This document shows, one piece after another, positions 8,559 to 14,563 of a stretch of 14,596 bases of DNA. Each line of letters opens with the position of its first letter. The stretch's first letter is position 1. The notes beneath the pieces were generated by a model that was not told the DNA's origin, made no database searches, and saw nothing but the letters and a program-made list of their open reading frames with translations. The position numbers were made by a program, and so were the translations under genes. This stretch comes from an uncultured Desulfobacterales bacterium (GTDB taxonomy: Bacteria > Desulfobacterota > Desulfobacteria > Desulfobacterales > JAFDCJ01): the NCBI GenBank assembly GCA_945787595.1, contig CALZJV010000158.1, forward strand, positions 1-14,596, written 5' to 3'.

Positions 8559-9043
8559 GATATATAACTTAGTCAAAGCGGTTGATATGCCTGAGTAAGA
8601 GAGCTTCTTATCATGAAAACAAAAACTGAGAAATCAAATAATGTAATTCAGGGCAGGACTGCGAGGGCGATTGCCTTGAAAAATATTCTGGCAAAAAGAG
8701 AAGGAGAATTGGGATTGATACACCCTAAAGAAATAGTGGCCAAAAATACCGGGAGACGAATTTACCGTATCAGCAACTGATGTGTCCGCAGTATTCGAAA
8801 CATAGAAAGTAACATTAACCGTGTCGGTCAACGGCGAGTATTCCAAAACGATAAATCAATAGAACTAAGAAAAACTGCTAAACTGAGTATGATTCATTAG
8901 ACATGGACCATTATATTTTTGTTGGAAAATAGTCCTTTCCCATGCGCCTCTAACCTTGCGCCTTGAGCCGGGTCGAATTTTTAGAAACTTGGAAGGTTGA
9001 AAGAATAATTCTTAATTCTATTTAATTGAGGTCTTATAGGTAT
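8559..9043. other. AT-rich spacer with no confident gene
   Basis: Between the membrane protein and the methyltransferase there is no long ORF on the + strand. A 55-codon frame at 8613-8780 is listed separately at low confidence. The opposite strand has a 70-codon frame (8634-8846) that I consider a shadow. No strong terminator hairpin or tRNA was seen. The rest of the spacer looks like decayed sequence. Confidence 0.5.
8613..8780 (+). CDS. Possible small basic protein, 55 aa
   Basis: ATG 8613 opens 55 codons ending at TGA 8778-8780. The product is lysine/arginine rich (begins MKTKTEKSNNVIQGRTARAI, ends NTGRRIYRISN) with no recognised domain. A purine-rich AAGAGAG lies about 8 nt upstream of the start, a weak ribosome site. 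It could equally be a fragment of a decayed gene or chance. Confidence 0.3.
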   Translation: MKTKTEKSNNVIQGRTARAIALKNILAKREGELGLIHPKEIVAKNTGRRIYRISN

Positions 9044-9652
9044 ATGAACCTGATCGAAAAAGCCACCATCCGGCACTACCATCAGCACCGCATTGCCGCC
9101 TATCGAAACGGGACCGTAGAAGCCCTGGGTTGGAAGGCAAAAGCAAGTCAGGTTAAAAGATTCGAGGTGATTGCCACGGTAGGCAACCTGGACGGATGCA
9201 CGTTGCTGGATATCGGCTGCGGTTATGGCGATTTAAAAAAGTATTTGGATCAACGCCATTCGGACTTTACCTACATCGGAATCGATCAAATGCAACAATT
9301 TATATCCGAAGCAAAAAAACGATATGGCGGTTGCCCCGCAACCTATTTCTACCAGACCGATTTTGCCGCCGTGGAATTTCCGGAGGTCGATTTTGTCATC
9401 GCTTCCGGTGCATTTGGTTATCGTTGTACGAACTTCAACTTTCATTTTGAAATGATCCGTAAGATGTATACGGCTGCAAGCCGGGCGGTGGCCTTTAACA
9501 TGATCGATGCGGCCTGCTTCCCTGAACATGATCTGCTCATCGGACACGATCTTGAAAGGGTCGTAGCTTTCTGTCAGCAACTGTCGCACCGGGTCGAGGT
9601 CATCAGCGGATATCTTGAGGATGATTTTACCGTATTTATGTATAAGGGATAG
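9044..9652 (+). CDS. Class I SAM-dependent methyltransferase
   Basis: 203 aa from ATG 9044 (an upstream in-frame TTG at 9026 would add six residues; ATG is preferred, with GAGG at 9028-9031 or TAGG closer by as ribosome site). Motif I of Rossmann-fold methyltransferases is clear: LLDIGCGYGDL (54-64), followed by YIGID (77-81) at the end of strand 2, where the acidic residue binds the ribose of SAM, then a DFVIASGAFGY motif IV-like segment. Length fits a minimal enzyme. The substrate cannot be told. It stands alone between spacers, and its link to either the eCIS or the dehalogenase genes is unclear. Confidence 0.85.
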   Translation: MNLIEKATIRHYHQHRIAAYRNGTVEALGWKAKASQVKRFEVIATVGNLDGCTLLDIGCGYGDLKKYLDQRHSDFTYIGIDQMQQFISEAKKRYGGCPATYFYQTDFAAVEFPEVDFVIASGAFGYRCTNFNFHFEMIRKMYTAASRAVAFNMIDAACFPEHDLLIGHDLERVVAFCQQLSHRVEVISGYLEDDFTVFMYKG

Positions 9653-9987
9653 TATTCAGGGGTCAGTCATGCAGTAAAATAGGTAAAATCAAAATTAGCA
9701 AAAGATAGACAGTTACAGACGATATCCGATTAGTTTAATTCACTATTCAAGCTTTACCCGTTATTTTTCTTTCCGGGCAACCGATCAATTAAAGAGTGAA
9801 CCGATCGGCGAACTATTTGGGATGATAAAAGCTATAACCCCAAGAAGCTAATGCTGGAGATAATCAGTAAACTCCGCACCTCAAAAGGATGAGGAATGAT
9901 ACAACCGGATCATTACCTGAGGAAATAATTAATAAGAGTTAGAGAGGTTAGTGGTCATCCAGGACCGGCAATAATCGGGGTAATCAG
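9653..9987. other. Spacer with a decayed element end and remnant reading frame
   Basis: The first 100 bp are the repeat described at 9662-9759. Further on, a short frame reads ..WDDKSYNPKKLMLEIISKL.. and ends at TGA 9890-9892. It has no proper start (a stop codon lies 31 codons upstream), so it may be the tail of a degraded gene. A GGGG at 9977-9980 serves as ribosome site for the next gene. Confidence 0.45.
9662..9759 (+). repeat. Diverged ~100-bp direct repeat, copy A (element right end)
   Basis: This segment aligns with 11508-11609 over its full length, with many substitutions and small indels; shared blocks include AATTAGCAAAAGAT and GACAGTTACAGACGA. It ends with ATTCACTATTCAAGCTTT (9738-9755). 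In copy B the same DNA encodes the last ~25 residues of a small ORF; here that frame is broken by a one-base deletion and stop codons. It looks like a leftover end of a mobile element. Confidence 0.8.
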
Positions 9988-11112
9988 ATGATTCAAAAAT
10001 ATTGGTGGTGGTTTTCATTTGCGGTAACTTTTGTTTTTGCATGTCTTGTGACAATCCAGTGGCATGTTGCGAATAATATCTATAAACCGAATCAAGGCCA
10101 ACTGGTTGACCAGCTTTCAACGCATAATGATTTGATGACAAAACTAGAAGAAGGTTATCATCAAACCGCGAAAAGCACCTTAATTCCTACAGGGGTGTTC
10201 ATACAGTCGCTTGAATTCAAAGATGCAAATGACGTCAATCTGACAGGATATGTCTGGCAAAAATGCAACAAAAAACAAGATTGTGTACTTCCGGGCATCG
10301 TGTTCCCCGAAGTCGTAGAATCGGCCAGTAATGTCATACCCAGAAGAGAAAAAGAAGAATACAGAGATGTTCTCGGCGTCCGGGATGTTGCGGGCTGGTA
10401 TTTTGAAGTTACTTTGCGGCAACAATTTGAATACAAGAAATATCCGCTTGACCACAAAACCGTCTGGATAAGAATGTGGCCCAAGAACTTTCTGGAAAAT
10501 TTACTGCTTGTCCCTGACTTCCTAGCATATGATTCGACACAACAAGAAGATGCATTTGGCTTTGATAAGGATATTGTGCTAGGCAGCTGGAAAATCGAAG
10601 AGACCTTTTTTGATTATCATTTGCCCGATTATGATACAAATTTCGGTATAACCAGTGGAACGAACCCGAAATCTATGCCTGAATTATATTTTAACATCGT
10701 ACTGAAGCGAAAATTCATTAATGCTTTTATTATTAATCTTGTTCCATTACTAACTGTCGCCGCCTTGTTGTTTATGATTTTGATGTCGGTGACAACCGAA
10801 ACGGAAAAAGCAGAAAAATTTGGTTTCAATATCCTTGGTATCATCGGAGTTAATTCGGCTCTCTTCTTTGTGGTAATCATCGGCCACATCCAACTGCGGA
10901 GCCAGTTTTTGGGCTCAAGTTTAATATATATAGAATATTTTTATTTGCTCATGTATTTATTTATCCTTGCGATTACGCTTAACACCTATCTGATCTCGGC
11001 TGGATATCATTTCCGGCTTATTCAATATCGAGATAATTTAATACCTCAACTGCTCTACTGGCCGGTTCTTTTTGGAGCCGGTGCCATCATAACGCGGATG
11101 GTGCTTTTTTAG
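9988..11112 (+). CDS. Putative pentameric ligand-gated ion channel-like membrane protein
   Basis: 374 aa. A first hydrophobic segment (about 5-27) can be a signal or anchor. Residues 60-242 are a predicted beta-rich extracytoplasmic domain with a GVFIQSLEF..NLTGYVWQ strand pair and YPLDHKTVWIRMWP (152-165), which resembles the FPFD-type Cys-loop hairpin of the pLGIC superfamily but lacks its two cysteines (C93 and C99 lie elsewhere). Four helices follow, as in pLGICs: M1 about 243-268 with a central proline (P253), M2 about 278-303, M3 about 312-337, M4 about 352-374. If correct, it would be a ligand-gated channel in the inner membrane with its sensor in the periplasm. The ligand is unknown. 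The gene sits between two copies of a mobile-element end. Assignment rests on topology and one motif, so it could be another sensor with a similar layout. Confidence 0.55.
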   Translation: MIQKYWWWFSFAVTFVFACLVTIQWHVANNIYKPNQGQLVDQLSTHNDLMTKLEEGYHQTAKSTLIPTGVFIQSLEFKDANDVNLTGYVWQKCNKKQDCVLPGIVFPEVVESASNVIPRREKEEYRDVLGVRDVAGWYFEVTLRQQFEYKKYPLDHKTVWIRMWPKNFLENLLLVPDFLAYDSTQQEDAFGFDKDIVLGSWKIEETFFDYHLPDYDTNFGITSGTNPKSMPELYFNIVLKRKFINAFIINLVPLLTVAALLFMILMSVTTETEKAEKFGFNILGIIGVNSALFFVVIIGHIQLRSQFLGSSLIYIEYFYLLMYLFILAITLNTYLISAGYHFRLIQYRDNLIPQLLYWPVLFGAGAIITRMVLF

Positions 11113-11229
11113 GAATGGCTTTAAAACCCCATCAAAAATAAAAGTCAGATCATGAGAAATAATTTCGTGTCAAAGCTTGAATAGTGAATCAAAATCAACA
11201 AAAATCAGGTCCAATGATAATAGAAATTT

Positions 11230-11355
11230 ATTAGCAGACTGTGGCGTATTGAATACGAAGGCGCTCTATACCACCTGTTATCGAGTGGAAATTTGCGTAG
11301 CGATACTTTTTGGACGAGAAGGATCATAGCGATTTCTTAGAAGCTGTCGTTGAGA
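11230..11355 (+). pseudogene. Fragment of REP-associated tyrosine (Y1) transposase, frameshifted
   Basis: One frame reads RLWRIEYEGALYHLLSSGN then LRSDTF, matching the usual start of TnpA_REP/Y1 transposases (MARPLRIEYEGALYHVTSRGN). A shift in the TTTTTGG run is needed to continue with DEKDHSDFLEAVVE, the next conserved block. A stop follows directly. The HUH histidine motif and catalytic tyrosine regions are absent. The initiator ATG is also gone (ATT or AGC in its place). It is therefore a dead N-terminal fragment of about 40 residues. Confidence 0.75.
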
Positions 11356-11586
11356 TATAAGTACGGTTCGAAATCGGCTTATTCGATTATCATTTTTATA
11401 CTATCCCAATTTGCGGATGATCAAGATCGCCATAGGAGTTATCGCGAGAAAGTTAAAAAGTTAACGGCTGAAGAAAAAAGCCTTCTATTTGGTTTGTATT
11501 ATTTAGTGATCAGTCACGCAGTAAAATCGGCAAAATTCCAAATTAGCAAAAGATCGACAGTTACAGACGAGATTCGATTAATATAG
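11350..11586 (+). CDS. Hypothetical small ORF following the transposase remnant
   Basis: 78 codons from TTG 11350, with no good ribosome site. The sequence is basic and helical (REKVKKLTAEEKSLLFGLYY..). Its last ~25 codons lie in the ~100-bp repeat that recurs, broken, at 9662-9759, and its stop codon touches the element end TTCACTATTC. I recognise no domain. It is probably the 3' remnant of the element's own gene rather than an expressed protein. Confidence 0.3.
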   Translation: MRYKYGSKSAYSIIIFILSQFADDQDRHRSYREKVKKLTAEEKSLLFGLYYLVISHAVKSAKFQISKRSTVTDEIRLI

Positions 11587-11609
11587 TTCACTATTCAAGC
11601 TTTGAACCC
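11508..11609 (+). repeat. Diverged ~100-bp direct repeat, copy B
   Basis: Second copy of the segment at 9662-9759, same orientation, ending in TTCACTATTCAAGCTTTGAA (11587-11606). The reading frame through it is intact here, unlike copy A. Confidence 0.8.
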
Positions 11610-11653
11610 ATTATTCTGAAGATGGGAAACTGTTGCATTAAGGAGGCTTAACA

Positions 11654-12151
11654 ATGGCAGAGACGAATTGGAAGACTATCTCATTTAGCATCCCAAAGCA
11701 GACTGATCATGAGATTGACAAAGCCGTATCACAGGCATTTAAGGACTCAGAGATTCAACCTGACACCACGATTTTCGTCCTTAGTACTAAAGACAAAAAG
11801 TCAATTGAGTTCTCGGAGCAGGAGCGAGGACGTCAAACCGAGATCGTCGACATCTTTGCTAAAAAGGATCATCTAGTCTCTAAATTCACTTATCGTTTTA
11901 ATCAAAAAGACGATCCTGAAACTTGCATTATTATCTCTAGAAGTGATAACGAATTATACGATAATGTCGATATCAAGCTAGATGAGCTCGAATCTGATGA
12001 GCAAAAGTCTGATAAGTTAAAACGGCCTAGTAGTGTGCAAATTCTTAAACTGGTAATATGTGCTAAAAAAAATCTTAAAGAAATTCATATTCATAATGAA
12101 TATTCACCGGATATGGTGGCGGTTTCGGAAACATATGGGGTCAAAGCTTGA
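11654..12151 (+). CDS. Hypothetical protein, 165 aa
   Basis: A very good ribosome site (AAGGAGG, about 6-7 nt before ATG) supports expression. The product is soluble, acidic to neutral, without a signal peptide or membrane segment, and has alternating strands and charged loops (TTIFVLSTKDKKSIEF.., FTYRFNQKDDPETCIIISRS). I do not recognise the family. The final codons (GVKA, stop) lie inside the left element end GGGGTCAAAGCTTGAATAG, so the original C-terminus may have been replaced by element DNA. It lies between two inverted copies of that end (11587-11609 and 12137-12160). Confidence 0.7.
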   Translation: MAETNWKTISFSIPKQTDHEIDKAVSQAFKDSEIQPDTTIFVLSTKDKKSIEFSEQERGRQTEIVDIFAKKDHLVSKFTYRFNQKDDPETCIIISRSDNELYDNVDIKLDELESDEQKSDKLKRPSSVQILKLVICAKKNLKEIHIHNEYSPDMVAVSETYGVKA

Positions 12152-12160
12152 ATAGTGAAT
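12137..12160 (-). repeat. Element end overlapping the stop codon of the 165-aa gene
   Basis: GGGGTCAAAGCTTGAATAGT (12137-12156) continuing GAAT is the reverse complement of the end at 11587-11609. It supplies the TGA stop (12149-12151) of the upstream gene. The core contains the palindrome AAGCTT. Confidence 0.8.
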
Positions 12161-12196
12161 AATATTAAAGGGGGACGATGTTGCAGCAATTGGCTA

Positions 12197-12375
12197 TGTG
12201 TTTTTTTCTGAAGCAGAAGAACGAGCGTCCCCACATAGAATCACTCCTAGGATCATATGCTTTATGATCGAAAGGGGGGACGTTCGTGCTGAACGTGCTC
12301 TGCTTTTTTTTCTGAATCTGAACAACGCGAGCTTCCTCTATAAAATCACTCCTAGGATTATAGGCTTTATGATGG
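12197..12375 (+). repeat. Two diverged ~75-bp direct repeats
   Basis: Copy 1 (12197-12270) and copy 2 (12299-12375) share a T-run followed by CTGAA, then AATCACTCCTAGGAT (12239-12253 and 12344-12358) and GCTTTATGAT. The offset is about 105 bp in the best-conserved part. A GGGGGACG motif precedes copy 1 (12171) and another lies between the copies (12275-12283). The function is unknown; they look like degraded repeats of a mobile element. No gene is evident in 12161-12450. Confidence 0.7.
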
Positions 12376-12554
12376 AGAGTCGCAGACGTTGGAGGGCGTC
12401 GCATCTCACACGCAGCCATGAAGCCCCAGGGTCGCCCATTAAAGGAGGAGAGGGGTCAGATCGAAAGCGCCGGTAAAAGCCGGCAAAGAGTAGGGGGTGA
12501 AAGTCCTCCGCATGGTAATGGTTAGCGACCAGCCGTGACCCCGAGTCATGCGTC

Positions 12555-12637
12555 GGCTTCCCGTAAGGGGGCGGCGAAGCGTTGACAGGGGGCGTGGCTT
12601 CCCGTAAGGGGGCGGCGAAGCGTTGACAGCGGGGCGT
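12555..12637 (+). repeat. 41-bp tandem duplication inside intron domain I
   Basis: The unit starting GGCTTCCCGTAAGGGGGCGG occurs at 12555-12595 and again at 12596-12637, identical except for one extra C near the end of the second copy. Each unit contains a small stem-loop (CTTCCCGTAAGGGGG). The near-identity suggests a recent event. It would add one extra hairpin to domain I. Confidence 0.9.
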
Positions 12638-12902
12638 GCAGGCCCGGCTATTGAGCTCCGAAATCACCTAATTCGGGTTGCCGACCTTGTGATTTGGTGG
12701 GGAAGGCAATACGGTACGTCGCGCTAACGCGAGTGATGCACCGGACCCGCGGAGTCAGAGAACCGGCGCATGTACGCAAACTCTTTGAACGGAGACCGGC
12801 CTCCGGCTCGTAGAGCCTACGCCTCGGAGAGGAGATCCCAGGGGTGTCCGGCTGCAATCCGCAGCCGGGCCGGACGACGTTTCTGCGTCTGACCTGAGGC
12901 AG

Positions 12903-12976
12903 GAGCCCAGTGCGGTAGTTCCGCATGCTCGGGATCTGTGCGGGGGGTGCCGGGTAACCGGCATTCCTACCGCGAC
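12903..12976 (+). ncRNA. Group II intron domains V and VI
   Basis: Domain V is 34 nt: GAGCCC (12903) pairs with GGGATC (12936), and an upper stem GUGCGG pairs with CCGCAU. The AGC triad is kept, but its G faces A rather than the usual U. Domain VI (12938-12973) is a hairpin with stem GUGCCGG/CCGGCAU, loop GUAA, and a lower GCGG/CCGC stem flanking the bulged A at 12969, 7 nt before the intron end. The 3' end AC fits the AY rule. Confidence 0.85.
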
Positions 12977-12983
12977 TTTTATT

Positions 12984-13011
12984 TTGACATGTCATTCTTC
13001 ATTAATACTAT
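12984..13011 (+). promoter_or_regulatory. Candidate sigma70 promoter upstream of rdhA
   Basis: TTGACA (12984-12989) and TACTAT (13006-13011) are separated by 16 bp. The -35 is perfect, the -10 matches 4 of 6. TGACATGTCA (12985-12994) is a perfect 10-bp palindrome overlapping the -35 and could be an operator. The site lies within the palindromic element just after the intron and about 85 nt before the rdhA start. Prediction only. Confidence 0.4.
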
Positions 13012-13027
13012 TTGTCAATTTCAAAGA

Positions 13028-13053
13028 TCTGACCCCTTCATCTGACCCCTTCA
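13028..13053 (+). repeat. Tandem 13-bp repeat in the rdhA leader
   Basis: TCTGACCCCTTCA occurs twice in direct succession (13028-13040 and 13041-13053), duplicating the outer end of the palindromic element. It is followed by a T-run. Confidence 0.85.
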
Positions 13054-13096
13054 TCTTTTTTATTGTTTAGGATAATTGGTTCAGCGAGGTATTATT

Positions 13097-14563
13097 ATGA
13101 GCGCAGAAAAGCAAAATGATGATCGGAATCAGAGTGATAAAGCTGGTTCTGGTGGCAAAAATGAAAGTTATGCAGGACGAGACCAACCGAATGCCGACCG
13201 GCGCAAATTCCTGAAGCTTGGACTTGCCGGTGCCGGTGCGGTTGCCGTTGTCGGCGGGGGTATAACGGCCATCAAGCGCATGGAAGGTATTCCGCATGAT
13301 GAATTCCCCCTGCCGATCCGCGAGGACTACAAACGCATCGACCAGCGCGATCAGATCAATACTTTTGCCTTGAGCAAGACGTTGAACGAAAAACATCCGG
13401 AACGCAACCGCAGCTTTAGTGAGCAGCTAAAAAAGGAGAATCCCCAGGGGCACAAGCCGTTTCATTTTTATGAAACCCGCAGCAAATTTATGAAACTACC
13501 GAATTACCGGGATGCCCCCGGCTACACTCAGCTTGAAAAGGCCCTGGCGTTTGGTGGCTTTTACAGCGCCAGACAGCAGCTTGGCTTCGGCAGTGGCGGC
13601 AGCGGCAGCATGGACTCCACCAACATCGGGGTGGCCAGTTGGAAACAGGAGATGCTTGCCAAAAATCAATACCAGTTCGATTCGCCCCAAGAGGCGGCAC
13701 TCTCTCTTAAGAGCGCTGCCCGATTGTATGGCGCCCTGCGCTGCGGCATTACGAAGCGGGACAAGCGCTGGGATTATAAACCCATTTACGATGTTAAAAC
13801 CGAACGCGAACTCAGCTGGGAAAAGGATTTTCCCTTCGAACCCAAAACGGTCATCGTCATCCTGGTGGAGATGGACTTCCATGCCATGGGGGCCGCCCCT
13901 TCCTGGATGCAGGATGCAACGGTTGGAGATGCGTATGCGAATGCTATCAAGGTTGCCGGACAACTCACCATCTTTTTAAGGCAATTGGGCTATCATGCGG
14001 TGGCTACGATGAATGACCTGGGCGTCAATGCCCCCTATGCTATTGCCGCCGGCCTGGGCGAAGGCGCTCGCAACGGCCATATCATCACGCCGAAGTATGG
14101 TCCGCGAGTTCGCATCAGCAAAGTCTACACCGATTTTGAGGCGGTCGAATATGACAGGCCGCGCACCTTCGGGGTGGCCAGCTTCTGCCTGAACTGCAAG
14201 CGCTGTGCAAATTCGTGCCCGTCCAAAGCCATCACCTTCGAGGACCAGTCCTGGGAACCCACCTATTCATCTAACCCGGACTATATCTGGCATGCTTCCC
14301 GCGGTATCTATAAATTTCATAATGATGCCAAGAAATGCGCTAAATTCTGGATCGACAATGACGGTTCCTGCGGCAACTGTATTGCCTCGTGCCCCTATAA
14401 CAAACCAGACTTCTGGCACCATCGCTTGGTGGATGCCCAGAATGTGATCGCCCCTGGGCCGGTGCACGCCTTTATGCGCGAAATGGATATCTGGTTTGGC
14501 TATGGCATGGTGGATGATCCCGAAAAAGTTCGCAAATTCTGGAAAATGGGGGCTAAGATATGA
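13097..14563 (+). CDS. rdhA: Reductive dehalogenase catalytic subunit RdhA
   Basis: 488 aa from ATG 13097, chosen over an upstream TTG (13076) because GAGG (13085-13088) lies 8 nt before it. RdhA enzymes remove halogens from organohalides with a corrinoid and two Fe-S clusters, usually as terminal reductases of organohalide respiration. The Tat motif RRKFLK (35-40) followed by a hydrophobic stretch indicates export in folded form. The family core is present: Y280 in GDAYANAI (candidate for the catalytic tyrosine region), LRQLGYHAVATMNDLG, AAGLGEGARNGHIITPKYGP and VRISKVYTDF. The first cluster motif is C364-x2-C367-x2-C370-x3-C374-P. The second is C414-x10-C425-x2-C428-x3-C432-P. Length is normal. 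The substrate cannot be predicted. The next gene overlaps its stop codon, the usual rdhAB layout. No regulator lies within the window upstream. Confidence 0.95.
   Translation: MSAEKQNDDRNQSDKAGSGGKNESYAGRDQPNADRRKFLKLGLAGAGAVAVVGGGITAIKRMEGIPHDEFPLPIREDYKRIDQRDQINTFALSKTLNEKHPERNRSFSEQLKKENPQGHKPFHFYETRSKFMKLPNYRDAPGYTQLEKALAFGGFYSARQQLGFGSGGSGSMDSTNIGVASWKQEMLAKNQYQFDSPQEAALSLKSAARLYGALRCGITKRDKRWDYKPIYDVKTERELSWEKDFPFEPKTVIVILVEMDFHAMGAAPSWMQDATVGDAYANAIKVAGQLTIFLRQLGYHAVATMNDLGVNAPYAIAAGLGEGARNGHIITPKYGPRVRISKVYTDFEAVEYDRPRTFGVASFCLNCKRCANSCPSKAITFEDQSWEPTYSSNPDYIWHASRGIYKFHNDAKKCAKFWIDNDGSCGNCIASCPYNKPDFWHHRLVDAQNVIAPGPVHAFMREMDIWFGYGMVDDPEKVRKFWKMGAKI

Larger units (their letters stand above)
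11170..11609. mobile_element. Decayed IR-bounded element with Y1-transposase remnant
   Basis: Left end TCAAAGCTTGAATAGTGAAT (11170-11189) and right end TTCACTATTCAAGCTTTGA (11587-11605) are near-perfect inverted repeats about 440 bp apart. Between them lie the frameshifted N-terminus of a REP-type Y1 transposase and a small ORF. Further single ends occur at 9738-9755 (right) and 12141-12160 (left), suggesting at least two more decayed copies. No clear target duplication was found. An alternative reading pairs the ends the other way, with the ion-channel-like gene and the 165-aa gene as two IR-flanked cassettes. Confidence 0.6.
12463..12976 (+). mobile_element. Group II intron lacking an encoded reverse transcriptase
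   Basis: A self-splicing ribozyme-type element of about 514 nt. The 5' half contains sequence typical of group II domain I (GGGGGTGAAAGTCCTCC near 12493-12509, then GGTTAGCGACC). The 3' half has a 34-nt domain V (12903-12936) and a domain VI with a bulged A (12969) ending in CGAC (12976). No maturase/RT ORF is present. The domain IV region is only a GC-rich hairpin (about 12845-12876), so movement would need proteins supplied from elsewhere. TGACCCC (12536-12542) is complementary to GGGGTCA in the 5' flank (12452-12458), a candidate EBS2-IBS2 pairing. The 5' end reads GAAAGCG instead of the consensus GUGYG, so splicing ability is doubtful or the boundary is off by a few bases. Confidence 0.8.
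12452..13036. repeat. Hairpin-type palindromic element split by a group II intron
   Basis: GGGGTCAGATC (12452-12462) is perfectly inverted at 13026-13036. If 12463-12976 is removed, the left arm becomes GGGGTCAGATCTTTTATTTT then GACA, which pairs with the complement of 13013-13036 at 21 of 24 positions. The reconstructed element is about 71 nt. The end layout (GGGGTCA, a palindromic core, TTGAA or similar) resembles the ends in region 9738-12160. It is probably a small non-autonomous mobile or REP-like element. Confidence 0.7.

Noticed and set aside
8634..8846. Minus-strand 70-codon ORF in the 8559-9043 spacer
   Set aside because: No ribosome site, no recognisable domain, and it overlaps a more plausible short + strand frame.
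11170..12160. Integron-type gene cassettes with attC sites
   Set aside because: The inverted ends lack the attC architecture and no integrase is present; a Y1-transposase remnant gives a simpler explanation.
12691..12696. GATTTG as EBS1 of the intron (pairs with CAGATC of the exon)
   Set aside because: It appears to be tied up in a local stem with AAATCAC (12661-12667), whereas EBS1 normally lies in a loop.
12338..12995. Minus-strand ORFs of about 109 and 115 codons
   Set aside because: They cover the group II intron or its flank. Their composition follows RNA structure constraints and no protein family is recognisable.
12995..13020. CprK-type dehalobox (TTAAT-N4-ATTAA) upstream of rdhA
   Set aside because: Only the left half TTAAT is present (13002-13006); the right half does not match.
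13496..13963. 155-codon ORFs on both strands inside rdhA
   Set aside because: Shadows of the high-GC rdhA reading frame, which has complete functional motifs.
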